Shown here one piece after another: positions 1-8,482 of a stretch of 64,000 nucleotides of DNA (positions are counted from its first letter, which is position 1; every line of letters begins with the position of its first letter). The DNA comes from CAVOKN01 sp963696505 (lineage in GTDB: Bacteria; Pseudomonadota; Gammaproteobacteria; Burkholderiales; Rhodocyclaceae), in contig CAVOKN010000028.1 in NCBI GenBank assembly GCA_963696505.1, positions 36,545 to 100,544 of the forward strand, given 5' to 3'. Under the pieces are notes generated by a model. The model searched no databases. It worked only from the letters and a program-made list of their open reading frames with translations, and was not told the origin of the DNA. The position numbers and the translations under genes are program-made.

Positions 1-1784
1 TCGAAGAGCTGGAATTTTTCAGACAGCAACTCGAAGACGCGCTGGTCGGCGGCATTCTTGCGGTTGAGGAAATTAACCACCACCACGTCGTGCTTTTGGC
101 CGTAGCGATGGCAGCGACCTATGCGTTGCTCGATGCGCTGCGGGTTCCACGGCAGGTCGTAGTTCACTACCAGCGAACAGAATTGAAGGTTGATGCCTTC
201 GGCTCCCGCCTCGGTGGCGATCATGATTCGGCCCTGCTCGCGGAAGTAATCCACTAGCGCGGAGCGCATGTCCGCCGAACGCGAACCGGTGACCCGGTCG
301 CTGCCCTGGTGTCGTTCCAGCCATTGGTTGTAGATCAGCTTGGAGCCATCATCAGTATTCGAGCCGTTAAACAAGACAATGCCCTCACGAAACGGGCTGT
401 CCGCCAACACGCGAAGCAAGTAGCTTTGGGTACGGCGCGATTCGGTGAAGATGATGGCCTTTTGATCGGCGCCGATTTCCTTGGCCTTGGCGAAGGCGAT
501 GGCCAGCGCCTTCAGCAGCGCCTTGCCCTTGGCATTGTGCTGGATGGAGGTGGCAAGTTGGGCGAAGGCGTCGAGGTCGGCGATTTCCTGCTCAAGCGCC
601 CGGCGGTCGTCTTCGGTCAGCAATTCAACGGGTTCATCTTCGGTCCATTCCTCGGCACGCTCTTCCGTCAATTCGTCGAGGGCTTCGTAGTCCTGATCCA
701 GTTCGTCTTCGAGCGATTCGGCACCATCCAACGCTGGCTGCTTGCGCAGCTTGGCCTTGAGGCGGTTGGAAATCGAGGTGAGCGCGCCGGCAATGGCGAA
801 AGTGGATGAGGCCAGGAGCTTCCTCAGCACCAGCGTCATCAGGCTGCGCTGGCTGGCCGGCAGGGCCTGGAGATTGTCGCGTTGCAGGTATTCGGAGACG
901 AGATGGTAGAGCCGGTCTTCGCTTTCCTGGGGCGTGAATTCCTCGACCAGCGGCAGGCGCTTGGTGTAGGGGATGTAGGCCGTGACCTGCCGGCGCAGGG
1001 TGCGATGGCAGACGGGCTTGAGGCGCGCCTTGAGCGTCTGGAATACCTGCTCCTGATTCAGGTTGGCGAACTGCTCGCGGAAGCTTTTCAGATCGCCGAA
1101 GGTGTGTTCGTCGATGAAACTCACCAGGCCGAACAGCTCCAGCAAGGAATTCTGCAAGGGCGTCGCGGTGAGCAGCAGCTTGTGCTTGCCGGTCAGGGCG
1201 AGTTTGAGCGTGTTGGCGATGACGTTCGACGGTTTGTAGACGTTGCGCAGCCGGTGCGCCTCGTCAATCACTACCAGGTCCCACGGCACGGCCTGAACGT
1301 CGCCGGCCTTGCTCTTGGCGAACTGATAGGAACAGATGACGATTTGCGGCACTTCAAAAGGGCGGAACTGGCCTTGCCGGATTGCGGCGGTATACGGCTT
1401 GGCTTCGAGAATCCGGCAGGGCAGGAAGAATTTTTCGGCCAACTCCTGAAACCATTGCTTGCGCAGGTTGGACGGCGTGATGACCAGAATGCGCCGCTTG
1501 CGCTCCGCCCATTTCTGCGACAGCACGAGTCCCGCCTCGATGGTCTTGCCCAGGCCCACCTCGTCGGCCAGCAATGCCCCTTTTGACAGCGGCGAGCTGA
1601 TGGCGAACAGCGCTGCATCCACCTGATGCGGGTTGAGATCGACTTGCGCATCGACCAGCGCGCCTGCCAGTTTTTCGACGCTATCCGCCGGGCAGCGGCG
1701 GGTCAGCTCGTAGGCGAGGTATTTGGTGTGGTAGGCGGAGAGCACTGGCCGGGAGCTGTTGAAGTTTGGGCGATTGTGCTGCAA
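1..1784 (-). CDS. SNF2-family DEAD/DEAH-box helicase (partial, 3' end outside window)
   Basis: ATP-dependent SF2 helicase/translocase of the SNF2/RapA-like group. Reading the minus strand from about 1784, the frame carries a Walker A (ADEVGLGKTIEAG) near 1575, a DEAH box (VIDEAHRLRN) near 1265 and, at the window edge, the C-terminal helicase-lobe segment NRKNAADQRVFELL. I checked that the N-terminal and window-edge segments lie in the same frame. An in-frame TAG sits just upstream (about 1828) and no ATG precedes the conserved region. The first usable start is TTG at 1784, so the start is uncertain. The gene runs off the left edge. In other genomes such proteins often belong to defence or DNA-repair islands, but nothing else of that kind is visible here. 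Confidence 0.8.
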   Translation of the reverse strand, partial: MQHNRPNFNSSRPVLSAYHTKYLAYELTRRCPADSVEKLAGALVDAQVDLNPHQVDAALFAISSPLSKGALLADEVGLGKTIEAGLVLSQKWAERKRRILVITPSNLRKQWFQELAEKFFLPCRILEAKPYTAAIRQGQFRPFEVPQIVICSYQFAKSKAGDVQAVPWDLVVIDEAHRLRNVYKPSNVIANTLKLALTGKHKLLLTATPLQNSLLELFGLVSFIDEHTFGDLKSFREQFANLNQEQVFQTLKARLKPVCHRTLRRQVTAYIPYTKRLPLVEEFTPQESEDRLYHLVSEYLQRDNLQALPASQRSLMTLVLRKLLASSTFAIAGALTSISNRLKAKLRKQPALDGAESLEDELDQDYEALDELTEERAEEWTEDEPVELLTEDDRRALEQEIADLDAFAQLATSIQHNAKGKALLKALAIAFAKAKEIGADQKAIIFTESRRTQSYLLRVLADSPFREGIVLFNGSNTDDGSKLIYNQWLERHQGSDRVTGSRSADMRSALVDYFREQGRIMIATEAGAEGINLQFCSLVVNYDLPWNPQRIEQRIGRCHRYGQKHDVVVVNFLNRKNAADQRVFELLSEKFQLF

Positions 1785-2193
1785 CGTGCTGGGAAGTCCA
1801 AGACGGTCACATGCTCTCCGCTATCTCGCCTCGCATGGGCTTAGTGCTTGTGCATGTCGGCGTAGAATTCTTTGACCGGCCGATCAGACGTAGCAGCGAT
1901 CCCAATGGCGATGACTACGAAGGCACAGAAGCGCGCTGCTCCTGGACGGTTTCCCGAATCGGTACTGCGGTTCGGCCAACGATTCTGCGCGACGACCGTC
2001 GATCGAGGCCCAACTGAAGTCGGAAGGCAGCCAGGCCGGTGTGCCTTCCAGCGCGTCGTCCCGTTGCCGTGCCACGGCGGCTGACTCTTGCGCACCAGGT
2101 TGCGAGGGGCCGCATGCCGCCGTGACGGAGAGCGGGATTCGGGCCGCCCGCTTCGCTGTTCGGAGGCGCTCCCGTCGCGACTTGCCGCTATCC
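1785..2193. other. Gap with no independent gene recognised
   Basis: About 410 bases between the helicase start and the HIRAN gene. The only long open frame is the 3' extension of the yraN frame, which ends in a hydrophobic stretch followed by DRPVKEFYADMHKH and a TAA at 1841-1843. That tail looks somewhat protein-like, but it has no start codon or ribosome-binding site of its own that I can see. Confidence 0.4.
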
Positions 2194-2893
2194 TCACGGA
2201 ACGACCAACACATCGATGCCGATGCGCGCCCAGGGGTTGCGATGCTCCCGCCGGTGCGAGACCCGCGCCTCGATGCGGCCGCCGCGGTCCATCTCTGCGG
2301 CCACGGCTCGGTTCTCGGCGCGCGGCAGATAGCCGAGCTTGATGCCGCGCCATTCCACGCGAACAGCATTGGCGTCGTGGGGGTTGTCGGGTTCGCGCAC
2401 GAGTTCCAGCTCGTCGCCCACCTCCATCTCGTCCCAGCGCGCGGCGCCGGCGTAGTACTGGAAGCCGGCCAGCGGCGAGTTCTGTACCAGTATGCGCACG
2501 GACTGGGCGTTCGCCGCGGCGGCAGCGAGCAGGGCGAGCAGCAGGGCGAGCGTATTCCGCATCGAAGGCGGCACGCAGCCATTCGATGCGCCCGGCATCG
2601 AGGGCGTCGAGCAGCACGGCGTCGAAGCGGCAGGGCTGCTCGGGCCGGCCGGCCAGGTAGTGCTGAGCGGCGAGCACGATGCGCCGGCGCTTGGCGTGGT
2701 CGATGCTCGCCGCGGCGCCCCCGTAGCGCTGACTCTTGCGCAGCCGCACCTCGACGAACACCAGCGTCGGCCCGTCGGCGCACACCAGGTCCACCTCGCC
2801 GCCGCGCACGCGGAAGTTGCGCACCAGGATCCTCAGGCCGCGCGCCGCCAGATAGTCGGCGGCGAGCTGCTCTGCCTGGGCGCCGCGGCTCAT
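1841..2893 (-). CDS. yraN: YraN/UPF0102 family protein with unusual 3' read-through extension
   Basis: The first ~113 residues (2893 down to about 2555) match the UPF0102 (YraN) family, a small nuclease-fold protein of unknown role. The hallmarks GGEVDLVCADGPTLVFVEV and RYGGAAASID and the usual C-terminal RIEWLRAAFDAE are all present. Start is ATG at 2893, 61 bases from the divergently transcribed rsmI; this divergent pairing is typical of beta- and gammaproteobacteria. Family members end about here, but this frame has no stop until 1841 and runs out of frame through the whole HIRAN gene. Either the natural stop was lost by a small indel or the extension is just an open GC-rich frame. The family assignment is firm; the 3' end is not. 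Confidence 0.6.
   Translation of the reverse strand: MSRGAQAEQLAADYLAARGLRILVRNFRVRGGEVDLVCADGPTLVFVEVRLRKSQRYGGAAASIDHAKRRRIVLAAQHYLAGRPEQPCRFDAVLLDALDAGRIEWLRAAFDAEYARPAARPARCRRGERPVRAHTGTELAAGRLPVLRRRRALGRDGGGRRAGTRARTRQPPRRQCCSRGMARHQARLSAARREPSRGRRDGPRRPHRGAGLAPAGASQPLGAHRHRCVGRSVRIAASRDGSASEQRSGRPESRSPSRRHAAPRNLVRKSQPPWHGNGTTRWKAHRPGCLPTSVGPRSTVVAQNRWPNRSTDSGNRPGAARFCAFVVIAIGIAATSDRPVKEFYADMHKH
2194..2562 (-). CDS. HIRAN-domain protein, secreted
   Basis: A 122-residue protein starting at ATG 2562, inside the last codons of the yraN homology. It begins with a clear signal peptide (MRNTLALLLALLAAAAANAQ), followed by a HIRAN domain: SPLAGFQYY, then EMEVGDELELVREPDNPHDANAV and GIKLGYLPR. 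HIRAN domains occur fused to SNF2 helicases or alone and are thought to bind DNA ends or damaged DNA. A signal peptide on a stand-alone copy is therefore odd, although small periplasmic HIRAN proteins are annotated in many proteobacteria. It may be cotranscribed with yraN. Its substrate is unknown. Confidence 0.75.
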   Translation of the reverse strand: MRNTLALLLALLAAAAANAQSVRILVQNSPLAGFQYYAGAARWDEMEVGDELELVREPDNPHDANAVRVEWRGIKLGYLPRAENRAVAAEMDRGGRIEARVSHRREHRNPWARIGIDVLVVP

Positions 2894-2954
2894 GCGGCTT
2901 GCCCGGGAAGGCGCCGCGGCCGAGAATGGGCGCAGGCCGAGGCGTGAGGAAGCG

Positions 2955-3845
2955 ATGGAGCAGACACGATCGATAGCGGACGTTGCGGGCGCATTGCCAA
3001 CGGCATTGTACGTGGTGGCGACCCCGATCGGGAACCTGGGCGACATCAGCCTGCGGGCGTTGGATGTCCTGCGCCGGGCCGACGTCGTCGCCTGCGAAGA
3101 CACGCGCCACACCCGCGGCCTGCTCGGCCACCACGGCATCGCCGCCGAGCTGCTGTCGCTGCACGAGCACAACGAGGAGCAGGCGGCGCAGCGGCTGATC
3201 GGCGTGCTGGGGCAGGGCCGCTGCGTCGCACTGGTGTCGGATGCCGGGACGCCCGCCGTGTCCGATCCCGGCGCCCGTGCGGTGGCGCGGGTGCGCGAGG
3301 CGGGTTTTCGCGTGGTGCCGATTCCTGGGGCGAATGCCGCCATCGCGGCCCTGTCCGCCGCCGGCCTGCCGCACGCGCATTTCCTCTTCTACGGCTTCCT
3401 TCCGTCCAAACCCGCCGCGCGGCGCGAGGCGATCGCCGCTCTCCAGGGGCTGACTTTCGCGCTGGTGTTCTACGAGGCTCCCCACCGGGTGCGCGAGACG
3501 GTCGAGGACCTCGCCGCGCTGCTCGAAGGCGGGCGCACGCTCGTCGTGGCGCGGGAACTGACCAAGCTGTTCGAGAGCGTAGAGTCCATGCCGCTGCACG
3601 CGGCGCCGGCCTGGTTCGATGCCGATGCCAACCGCCAGCGCGGCGAATTCGTGCTGATCGTCGGCGCGGCGCCGGGGCTGACTTCCGATCGCGACGCGAT
3701 TGGCGAGGATGCCGAACGCGTCCTGAGCCTGCTGCTGGAGGAACTGCCGCTCAAGCAGGCGGTGCATCTGGCGGCGCGGCTCAGCGGCGCGCCGCGCAAC
3801 GCGCTCTACCAGCGGGCGCTGGAACTGAAATCCAACCCGCCCTGA
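2955..3845 (+). CDS. rsmI: 16S rRNA (cytidine(1402)-2'-O)-methyltransferase
   Basis: A 296-residue SAM-dependent methyltransferase of the tetrapyrrole-methylase fold that 2'-O-methylates C1402 in the 16S rRNA decoding centre. Diagnostic segments are VATPIGNLGD (about 21-30), ACEDTRHTR (about 46-54), LVSDAGTPAVSDPG (about 93-106) and PIPGANA (about 122-128). An ATG at 2955 preceded by GAGGA at 2946-2950 is preferred to an in-frame upstream ATG at 2892, which would overlap the yraN start and add non-conserved residues. Transcribed divergently from yraN, with pyrC 35 bases downstream. Confidence 0.95.
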   Translation: MEQTRSIADVAGALPTALYVVATPIGNLGDISLRALDVLRRADVVACEDTRHTRGLLGHHGIAAELLSLHEHNEEQAAQRLIGVLGQGRCVALVSDAGTPAVSDPGARAVARVREAGFRVVPIPGANAAIAALSAAGLPHAHFLFYGFLPSKPAARREAIAALQGLTFALVFYEAPHRVRETVEDLAALLEGGRTLVVARELTKLFESVESMPLHAAPAWFDADANRQRGEFVLIVGAAPGLTSDRDAIGEDAERVLSLLLEELPLKQAVHLAARLSGAPRNALYQRALELKSNPP

Positions 3846-3880
3846 TAGACTTCCCCGCAACTGAAGCCCATCTCATTGCC

Positions 3881-4933
3881 ATGCAAACCCTCACCCTTGC
3901 CCGACCCGACGACTGGCACCTGCACCTGCGCGACGGCGCCGCCATGGCGGCGGTGCTGCCCGACACCGCGCTGCGCTTCGGCCGCGCCATCGTCATGCCC
4001 AACCTGAAGCCGCCGCTGACCACCACCGGGCAGGCGCTGGCCTATCGGGCGCGCATACTCCTGGCGCTGCACCACGGTCCCGCCAGGCGTCTGCACTTCG
4101 AGCCGCTGATGACGCTCTACCTCACCGATGCCACGCCGCCGGAGGAAATCGACCGGGCGAAGGCGTCGGGGGCGGTGTTCGGCGTCAAGCTCTATCCCGC
4201 GGGGGCGACCACCAATTCCGAGTCGGGCGTCAGCGCCATCGAGAAATGCCACGCGGTGCTGGAGCGCTTGCAGGCGCTGGGCATGCCGCTGCTGGTACAT
4301 GGCGAAGCGACCGAGCCCGAGGTGGACGTGTTCGACCGCGAGCGCGCCTTCATCGACCGCGTGCTGGCGCCGCTGACGGCGCGCTTTCCGGCGCTGCGCG
4401 TCGTGCTGGAGCATGTCACGACCGCCGATGGCGTGCAGTTCGTCGAAGCCGCCGGGGCCAATGTCGCCGCCACCCTCACCGCCCACCACCTGCTGCTGAA
4501 CCGCAACGCGCTGTTTGCCGGTGGCATGCGCCCTCACCACTACTGCCTGCCGGTGCTGAAGCGCGAGACCCATCGCCGCGAGCTGCTGCGCGCCGCGACC
4601 TCGGGCAATTCGAAGTTCTTCCTCGGCACCGACTCGGCGCCCCATGCCCGCCATACCAAGGAGGCGGCCTGCGGCTGCGCCGGTTGCTATACCGCCCATG
4701 CCGGCATCGAACTCTACGCCGAGGCTTTCGAGGAGGCCGGCGCGCTCGACCGGCTGGAGGCCTTCGCCAGCTTCCATGGCGCCGACTGGTACGGCCTGCC
4801 GCGCAACACCGAGCGCATCACTTTGGCGAAGGAGCCGTGGCACGTGCCCGAGCGCCTGCCGTACGATCACCGCGACGTGCTGGTGCCGCTGCGGGCGGGG
4901 GAGAGCGTCGGCTGGAGGCTCGTCCCGGCGTAG
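3881..4933 (+). CDS. pyrC: Dihydroorotase, class II
   Basis: A 350-residue zinc enzyme that cyclises N-carbamoyl-aspartate to dihydroorotate, the third step of pyrimidine synthesis. All metal ligands of the E. coli-type enzyme are visible: H13 and H15 (DWHLHLRD), the carboxylated lysine K103 (GVKLYPAG), H140 (LLVHGE), H178 (LEHVT) and D251 (LGTDSAPH). Length matches the E. coli-type family (~350). The cysteine-bearing segment AACGCAGCYTAH near the active-site loop is also typical of the class. It follows rsmI after 35 bases and may share its transcript. Confidence 0.95.
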   Translation: MQTLTLARPDDWHLHLRDGAAMAAVLPDTALRFGRAIVMPNLKPPLTTTGQALAYRARILLALHHGPARRLHFEPLMTLYLTDATPPEEIDRAKASGAVFGVKLYPAGATTNSESGVSAIEKCHAVLERLQALGMPLLVHGEATEPEVDVFDRERAFIDRVLAPLTARFPALRVVLEHVTTADGVQFVEAAGANVAATLTAHHLLLNRNALFAGGMRPHHYCLPVLKRETHRRELLRAATSGNSKFFLGTDSAPHARHTKEAACGCAGCYTAHAGIELYAEAFEEAGALDRLEAFASFHGADWYGLPRNTERITLAKEPWHVPERLPYDHRDVLVPLRAGESVGWRLVPA

Positions 4934-4956
4934 TGCGGCTCAAGGCCCGCAGGGGC

Positions 4957-4988
4957 GGAGCCGACATTGGGCGCAGGATGTCGGTTCC
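4957..4988. repeat. Short REP-like inverted repeat
   Basis: GGAGCCGACAT (4957-4967) and ATGTCGGTTCC (4978-4988) form an 11-bp stem with one mismatch around a 10-base loop, in the 108-base gap after pyrC. A related, less perfect motif with the same GGAACCGACATCC core lies near 39727, so this is probably a dispersed repeat. Confidence 0.5.
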
Positions 4989-5041
4989 GCTGCGCTTGAT
5001 GAGCCGACGGACGGATGGCGAGCAGGGAGAGGGGAAAGATA

Positions 5042-5461
5042 ATGCGAACGAAACATGTAACTGGGCTGGTCCTGGCGGCGACCCTCGTGCTCGGCGGCTG
5101 CGAGAACGATGCGGCGTCCTACCAGGCCGCGGAGCCCGGCGTCAGCTTCACACTGATCCGCGAGCAGCGCTGGGTGTGGGACAAGCAGGCGGCGGTGGCG
5201 GTGGTGGTGGCGCGGCTGCCCGATTGCCAGCGTCGCTATCCGCTGAATCCGACGCGGCCAGCCGATGCGCAGGTGGATGTATTCCAGGCCGGCCCAGGCC
5301 TGTATCTGCTGCGCCAGGGCAGCGAGTGGCATGCCGCCGGCGTCGGCGATTGCTCGCTTGAGGCGGTCGAGGAACCGGCGCAAGGGGCGCAGATCGCCGC
5401 CCTCGGCGCCTTCGTGCAGGACGACGGGAAGCTCGCCTTCAGCCCGCCGGCGCCGCAATAG
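5042..5461 (+). CDS. Small lipoprotein of unknown function
   Basis: A 139-residue protein starting at ATG 5042, preceded by a purine-rich GGGAGAGGGGAAAG. A lipoprotein signal peptide ends in the lipobox LVLGGC. The mature part contains two further cysteines (DCQRRY and GDCSLE), a pair that could form a disulfide. No family recognised. Its last 23 bases overlap tail-to-tail with the MFS gene on the other strand, so the two genes probably share a termination region. Confidence 0.75.
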   Translation: MRTKHVTGLVLAATLVLGGCENDAASYQAAEPGVSFTLIREQRWVWDKQAAVAVVVARLPDCQRRYPLNPTRPADAQVDVFQAGPGLYLLRQGSEWHAAGVGDCSLEAVEEPAQGAQIAALGAFVQDDGKLAFSPPAPQ

Positions 5462-6791
5462 GGGTGCTGCGTTCGTCGCGCAGCGCCGCGCGCCGGCCGC
5501 GCAGGATGTTCACCGGCAGCACCAGGGCCAGCGCGATGACGAAGTAGCTGCCTGTGACGAGCATCGCCAGGCGGTGATCGCCGCCGGCGAGCCAGTTGGC
5601 CAGCCCGTAGGTGAGTGGTCCCAGGATCGCCGCCAGATTTACCACCAGTCCCCACAGGCCGTAGAACTCCGCCAGCCGCGAGGGCGGCGACAGCAGCCCC
5701 ACGACGGCACGCCCCGCCGACTGCGAGGCGCCCATGCACACGCCGGCGATGTTGGCGGCGAGCCAGAAGCTGGCACTATCCTCGGCGCGCCATGCCATCA
5801 GCACCATGACGATCCAGCCCAGCATGGTGAGCACGATGGTGGGGATGTGGCCGATGCGGTCCTGCAGATAGCCGAAGGCGAAGGCCCCGGCCGAGGCGGT
5901 GATGTTCACCACCAGGATCAGCAGCAGGGTTTCGGTGGTCTCGAAGTGCATCGCCTCCTGGGCATAGATCGCCGCCAGCGCGATCACCGCGTAAATTCCA
6001 GCGGAATAGAAGACGTTGCATACGAAGAACCGCCGCAGGTCGCGGAAGCGGGCCGCGTTGCGGGCGGTGTCGCGCAGCCGCCGCCAGGCGCTGGCGACGA
6101 CGTGCGCCGGGTCGCCGCCCTGCGGCCGCGCACGCTCGCGCAGCCAGATGAAGGTGGGGATCACCGCGACGGCGAACATCGCGGCGGTGATCAGCATCGT
6201 CGCCGGAACGAACTGCTCCGCCGTCGCCCCGCGCGCCTGGGCGAAGGTGATGTAAGCGAGGCACAGTCCCAGCGCCAGCAATCCGCCGAGGTAGCCCAGG
6301 CTCCAGCCCCAGCCCGAGACGCGGCCCATGGCACGGGATTCCGCCAGTTCCGGCAGGAAGGCGGCGATGAGGTTCTGGCCGGTGCTGAAGCACCAGTTCG
6401 AGACGATCACCAGCAGCACCGCCAAAGTCAGCGTCCCCGGCCCGGCGAACCACAGGCCTGCCGTGGCGCCGACGCAGCCCAGGGTGGTGAGCACCAGCAG
6501 CCGCTTCTTCCACGCGTAGGCGTCGGCGACGGCGCCGATCAGCGGCGCTGTGAGCACGACGAGGGCATAGGAGGTGGAGAGCGTCAGCGTCCACGCCAGC
6601 GTCGCCCAGTCGGCGCCGCCCGCTACCACGGCGACGAAGTAGGCGTTGAACACCGCGGTGATGACGACTGTGGTGTAGCCCGAGTTGGCGAAGTCGTACA
6701 TCGCCCAGGCCCAGACTTCGACGGGGCGAACGTCGCGAGCCAAGGCCGCCTTCGTCGCCGTTGTGTCGCCGGCGCTGGGCGTGGCGCTCAC
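5439..6791 (-). CDS. MFS transporter, UMF1/Atg22-like family
   Basis: A 450-residue integral membrane protein with about 12 hydrophobic segments. The N-terminal motif WAMYDFANSGYTTVVIT is characteristic of the UMF1 (vacuole effluxer Atg22-like) branch of the major facilitator superfamily; substrate unknown. It starts with GTG at 6791, and this GTG overlaps the TGA stop of the vapC remnant (GTGA). Before the IS607 insertion it was therefore probably translated from a vapB-vapC-MFS transcript. The insertion separates it from that promoter, and its present expression signal is unclear. Confidence 0.85.
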   Translation of the reverse strand: MSATPSAGDTTATKAALARDVRPVEVWAWAMYDFANSGYTTVVITAVFNAYFVAVVAGGADWATLAWTLTLSTSYALVVLTAPLIGAVADAYAWKKRLLVLTTLGCVGATAGLWFAGPGTLTLAVLLVIVSNWCFSTGQNLIAAFLPELAESRAMGRVSGWGWSLGYLGGLLALGLCLAYITFAQARGATAEQFVPATMLITAAMFAVAVIPTFIWLRERARPQGGDPAHVVASAWRRLRDTARNAARFRDLRRFFVCNVFYSAGIYAVIALAAIYAQEAMHFETTETLLLILVVNITASAGAFAFGYLQDRIGHIPTIVLTMLGWIVMVLMAWRAEDSASFWLAANIAGVCMGASQSAGRAVVGLLSPPSRLAEFYGLWGLVVNLAAILGPLTYGLANWLAGGDHRLAMLVTGSYFVIALALVLPVNILRGRRAALRDERSTPIAAPAG

Positions 6792-7102
6792 AGCAGCTTG
6801 AAGCGTCTGCCGCCAGGCAGCCGATAGGTTTCGAAGTCGGCGCGGTCGGTTGTCAGGATCTCGGCGCAGCCGATGTCAACCGCGAGCCACAGCAACGAGG
6901 CATCGGCGAAGTCCATCGGCCGGTCACGGTACTTGCCGATCCAGGTGATGAAGCGGTCGAGATGGTCAGCGCCGAAATCTCGAACTTCGCAGCGCCCGCC
7001 GTGCAGGAAGGCGAGCAGGGCCAGCTGGAGATCGACGCGCTCAAGGATGTGGGTGGCGTCGGTGACACACGGCCAGGTGGTGAGCAGGCGCACCGAGGCC
7101 GG
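6788..7102 (-). pseudogene. vapC: VapC-type PIN-domain toxin, 3' part (split by IS607)
   Basis: C-terminal ~105 residues of a PIN-domain ribonuclease toxin, with the conserved acidic positions in MDFADASLLWLA and TTDRADF. The N-terminal third lies at 9456-9549 on the far side of the IS607 element. Joining the two with a single AG in place of the element gives a continuous frame (ASLAK-E-PASVRLLTTWPCVTDATHIL), as expected for an intact PIN protein of about 130 residues. The first catalytic aspartate is on the other fragment, so neither piece should be active. The stop overlaps the GTG start of the MFS gene. Confidence 0.85.
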
Positions 7103-7104
7103 CT

Positions 7105-7300
7105 GCTATCAAGAAAGTGCGCAAATATGCGCACGGTTCTTTTCCTGCCCCGACGTGTCTTGCTGACCACATTCGTATTTGACAGGCGTGACTTTCCCGG
7201 CTGTCTCTGGAACCATTCCAGAGGCAGCGCCGCCGTTGCCGGACGGACTCGCCACGGGTAGGGCAGTTGCGGTTGCCAGCCGTTCGAGGTTGCGTGCCGC
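7105..7300 (-). ncRNA. Predicted TnpB guide RNA (omega RNA) scaffold, copy 1
   Basis: The tnpB 3' end overlaps structured sequence: a perfect 8-bp hairpin at 7205-7223 (CTCTGGAA, 3-base loop, TTCCAGAG) and GTGCGC/GCGCAC close to the element end. In characterised TnpB systems the guide RNA spans the 3' end of tnpB and the element end, and the guide is the flanking DNA. Here the guide would read into the vapC 3' fragment (CCGGCCTCGGTG...). The boundary is a guess, and the same structure exists at 27926-27944 and 63882-63900. Confidence 0.5.
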
Positions 7301-8482
7301 GTTGAGATCGCGGTCATGGTGTGTGCCGCACTGCGCACACGTCCATTCCCGGTCGCGCAAGGCCAACGCCTCGTTTTTCCAGCCACAGACCGAACACAAG
7401 CGGCTGCTCGGATACCAGCGATCAGCAATGACCAGCCGGGTGCCGTAACGTTCAGCCTTGTATTCGAGCTTCAAGCGAAACATCCCAAAGCCCACGTCGC
7501 TGATGGCGCGGGCGAGTTTATCGTTCGCCAGCATGCCCTTGACGTTCAAATCCTCGATCACCACCGCTTGGTTTTTGCGGCAGAGCCGGATCGTGAGCTT
7601 GTGGGTGAAATCCGCTCGGACATTGGCAACGCGGGCGTGCAGCCTTGCCAATGTCGCAGCAGACTTCTTGCGATTGTTCGAAGCAGGAAGTTTCGTGCCT
7701 TTGGGCAGATTGGCCTTGGGTACAAACCCGGCCTTGACCTTCGCCGCTTCCACTTTGCGGCTCAGACGCCGTCCACGAATCTTCAGCCGGCGCAACGCCG
7801 CCTTGAGCGGTTTGGGTGCCTCAATGGCCTCGCCGCTGGACAGCGTGGCTGCGGCCTTGATGCCCAGATCGACGCCTTCAATCGCATTGCCATTGCGTTG
7901 TCGGTAAAACACGGCATCGGGCACCTCGACCTGGATGGCAACGAACCCGCGCTCGGCAGTGCGCGATACCGTTGCCCCGAGAATCTTTCCCTTGAAACGC
8001 AGCGCCTCACGCATCGACACATCGCCAATCTTGGGCAAGCGGATGGTTTTCCCATCTACTTTGAACTTGTCGTTGGCGACGTAAAAGCTGTCCAGACACC
8101 GCCCCTTCTTCTTGAAGGTCGGCGGATACGCCAACTTCACGCCCTGCTGGCGCAGACTGCGGCGCAGGTGTTTGCAATCAGGGGCGATACGCGCTCCTGC
8201 CTCGATGTCGGCAAAGAACCGTTTCCATGCACGAGCCAGATGCTCGAATGGTTGGGCGTGGCTGTCGCGGTGCATATCCTTGAGCCAAGGGAACAATTGG
8301 TATTTGACCGCGTTGAATTGTTTTTTGAGCGCCATCGCGTTGGGCTTTTGGCCCGCCGCGTATTGCTTGTTCCACTCATCCAGCGCCCAGTTCCACACCT
8401 TGCGCGCCGTGCCGCAGGCGCGGGCGAAGTAGTTCCCCTGTTCTTGCGTTGGACAAAGTGCGATCTTGTGGGTCAGTTGCAT
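7109..8482 (-). CDS. tnpB: TnpB RNA-guided nuclease (IS607 copy 1)
   Basis: A 457-residue TnpB, the ancestor-type of Cas12. The RuvC catalytic triad is recognisable: D205 (EGVDLGIKAA), E310 (VVIEDLNVKGM) and D392 (HHDRDLNAARNL). The zinc-ribbon cysteines C363/C366 (CSVC) and C382/C385 (CAQC) sit between the second and third motifs, as in active family members. The first 60 residues have the usual helix-turn-helix-like start. The last ~50 residues are low-complexity and overlap the predicted guide RNA. It starts 10 bases inside the preceding small gene. All catalytic residues are present, so it is probably active. Confidence 0.95.
   Translation of the reverse strand: MQLTHKIALCPTQEQGNYFARACGTARKVWNWALDEWNKQYAAGQKPNAMALKKQFNAVKYQLFPWLKDMHRDSHAQPFEHLARAWKRFFADIEAGARIAPDCKHLRRSLRQQGVKLAYPPTFKKKGRCLDSFYVANDKFKVDGKTIRLPKIGDVSMREALRFKGKILGATVSRTAERGFVAIQVEVPDAVFYRQRNGNAIEGVDLGIKAAATLSSGEAIEAPKPLKAALRRLKIRGRRLSRKVEAAKVKAGFVPKANLPKGTKLPASNNRKKSAATLARLHARVANVRADFTHKLTIRLCRKNQAVVIEDLNVKGMLANDKLARAISDVGFGMFRLKLEYKAERYGTRLVIADRWYPSSRLCSVCGWKNEALALRDREWTCAQCGTHHDRDLNAARNLERLATATALPVASPSGNGGAASGMVPETAGKVTPVKYECGQQDTSGQEKNRAHICALS

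Noticed and set aside
1841..1960. Short hydrophobic C-terminal peptide ending KEFYADMHKH as a separate gene
   Set aside because: No start codon or ribosome-binding site in the frame; left as an uncertain tail of the yraN frame.
1884..3860. 658-codon open frame on the minus strand
   Set aside because: Shadow of rsmI and yraN; no conserved segment.
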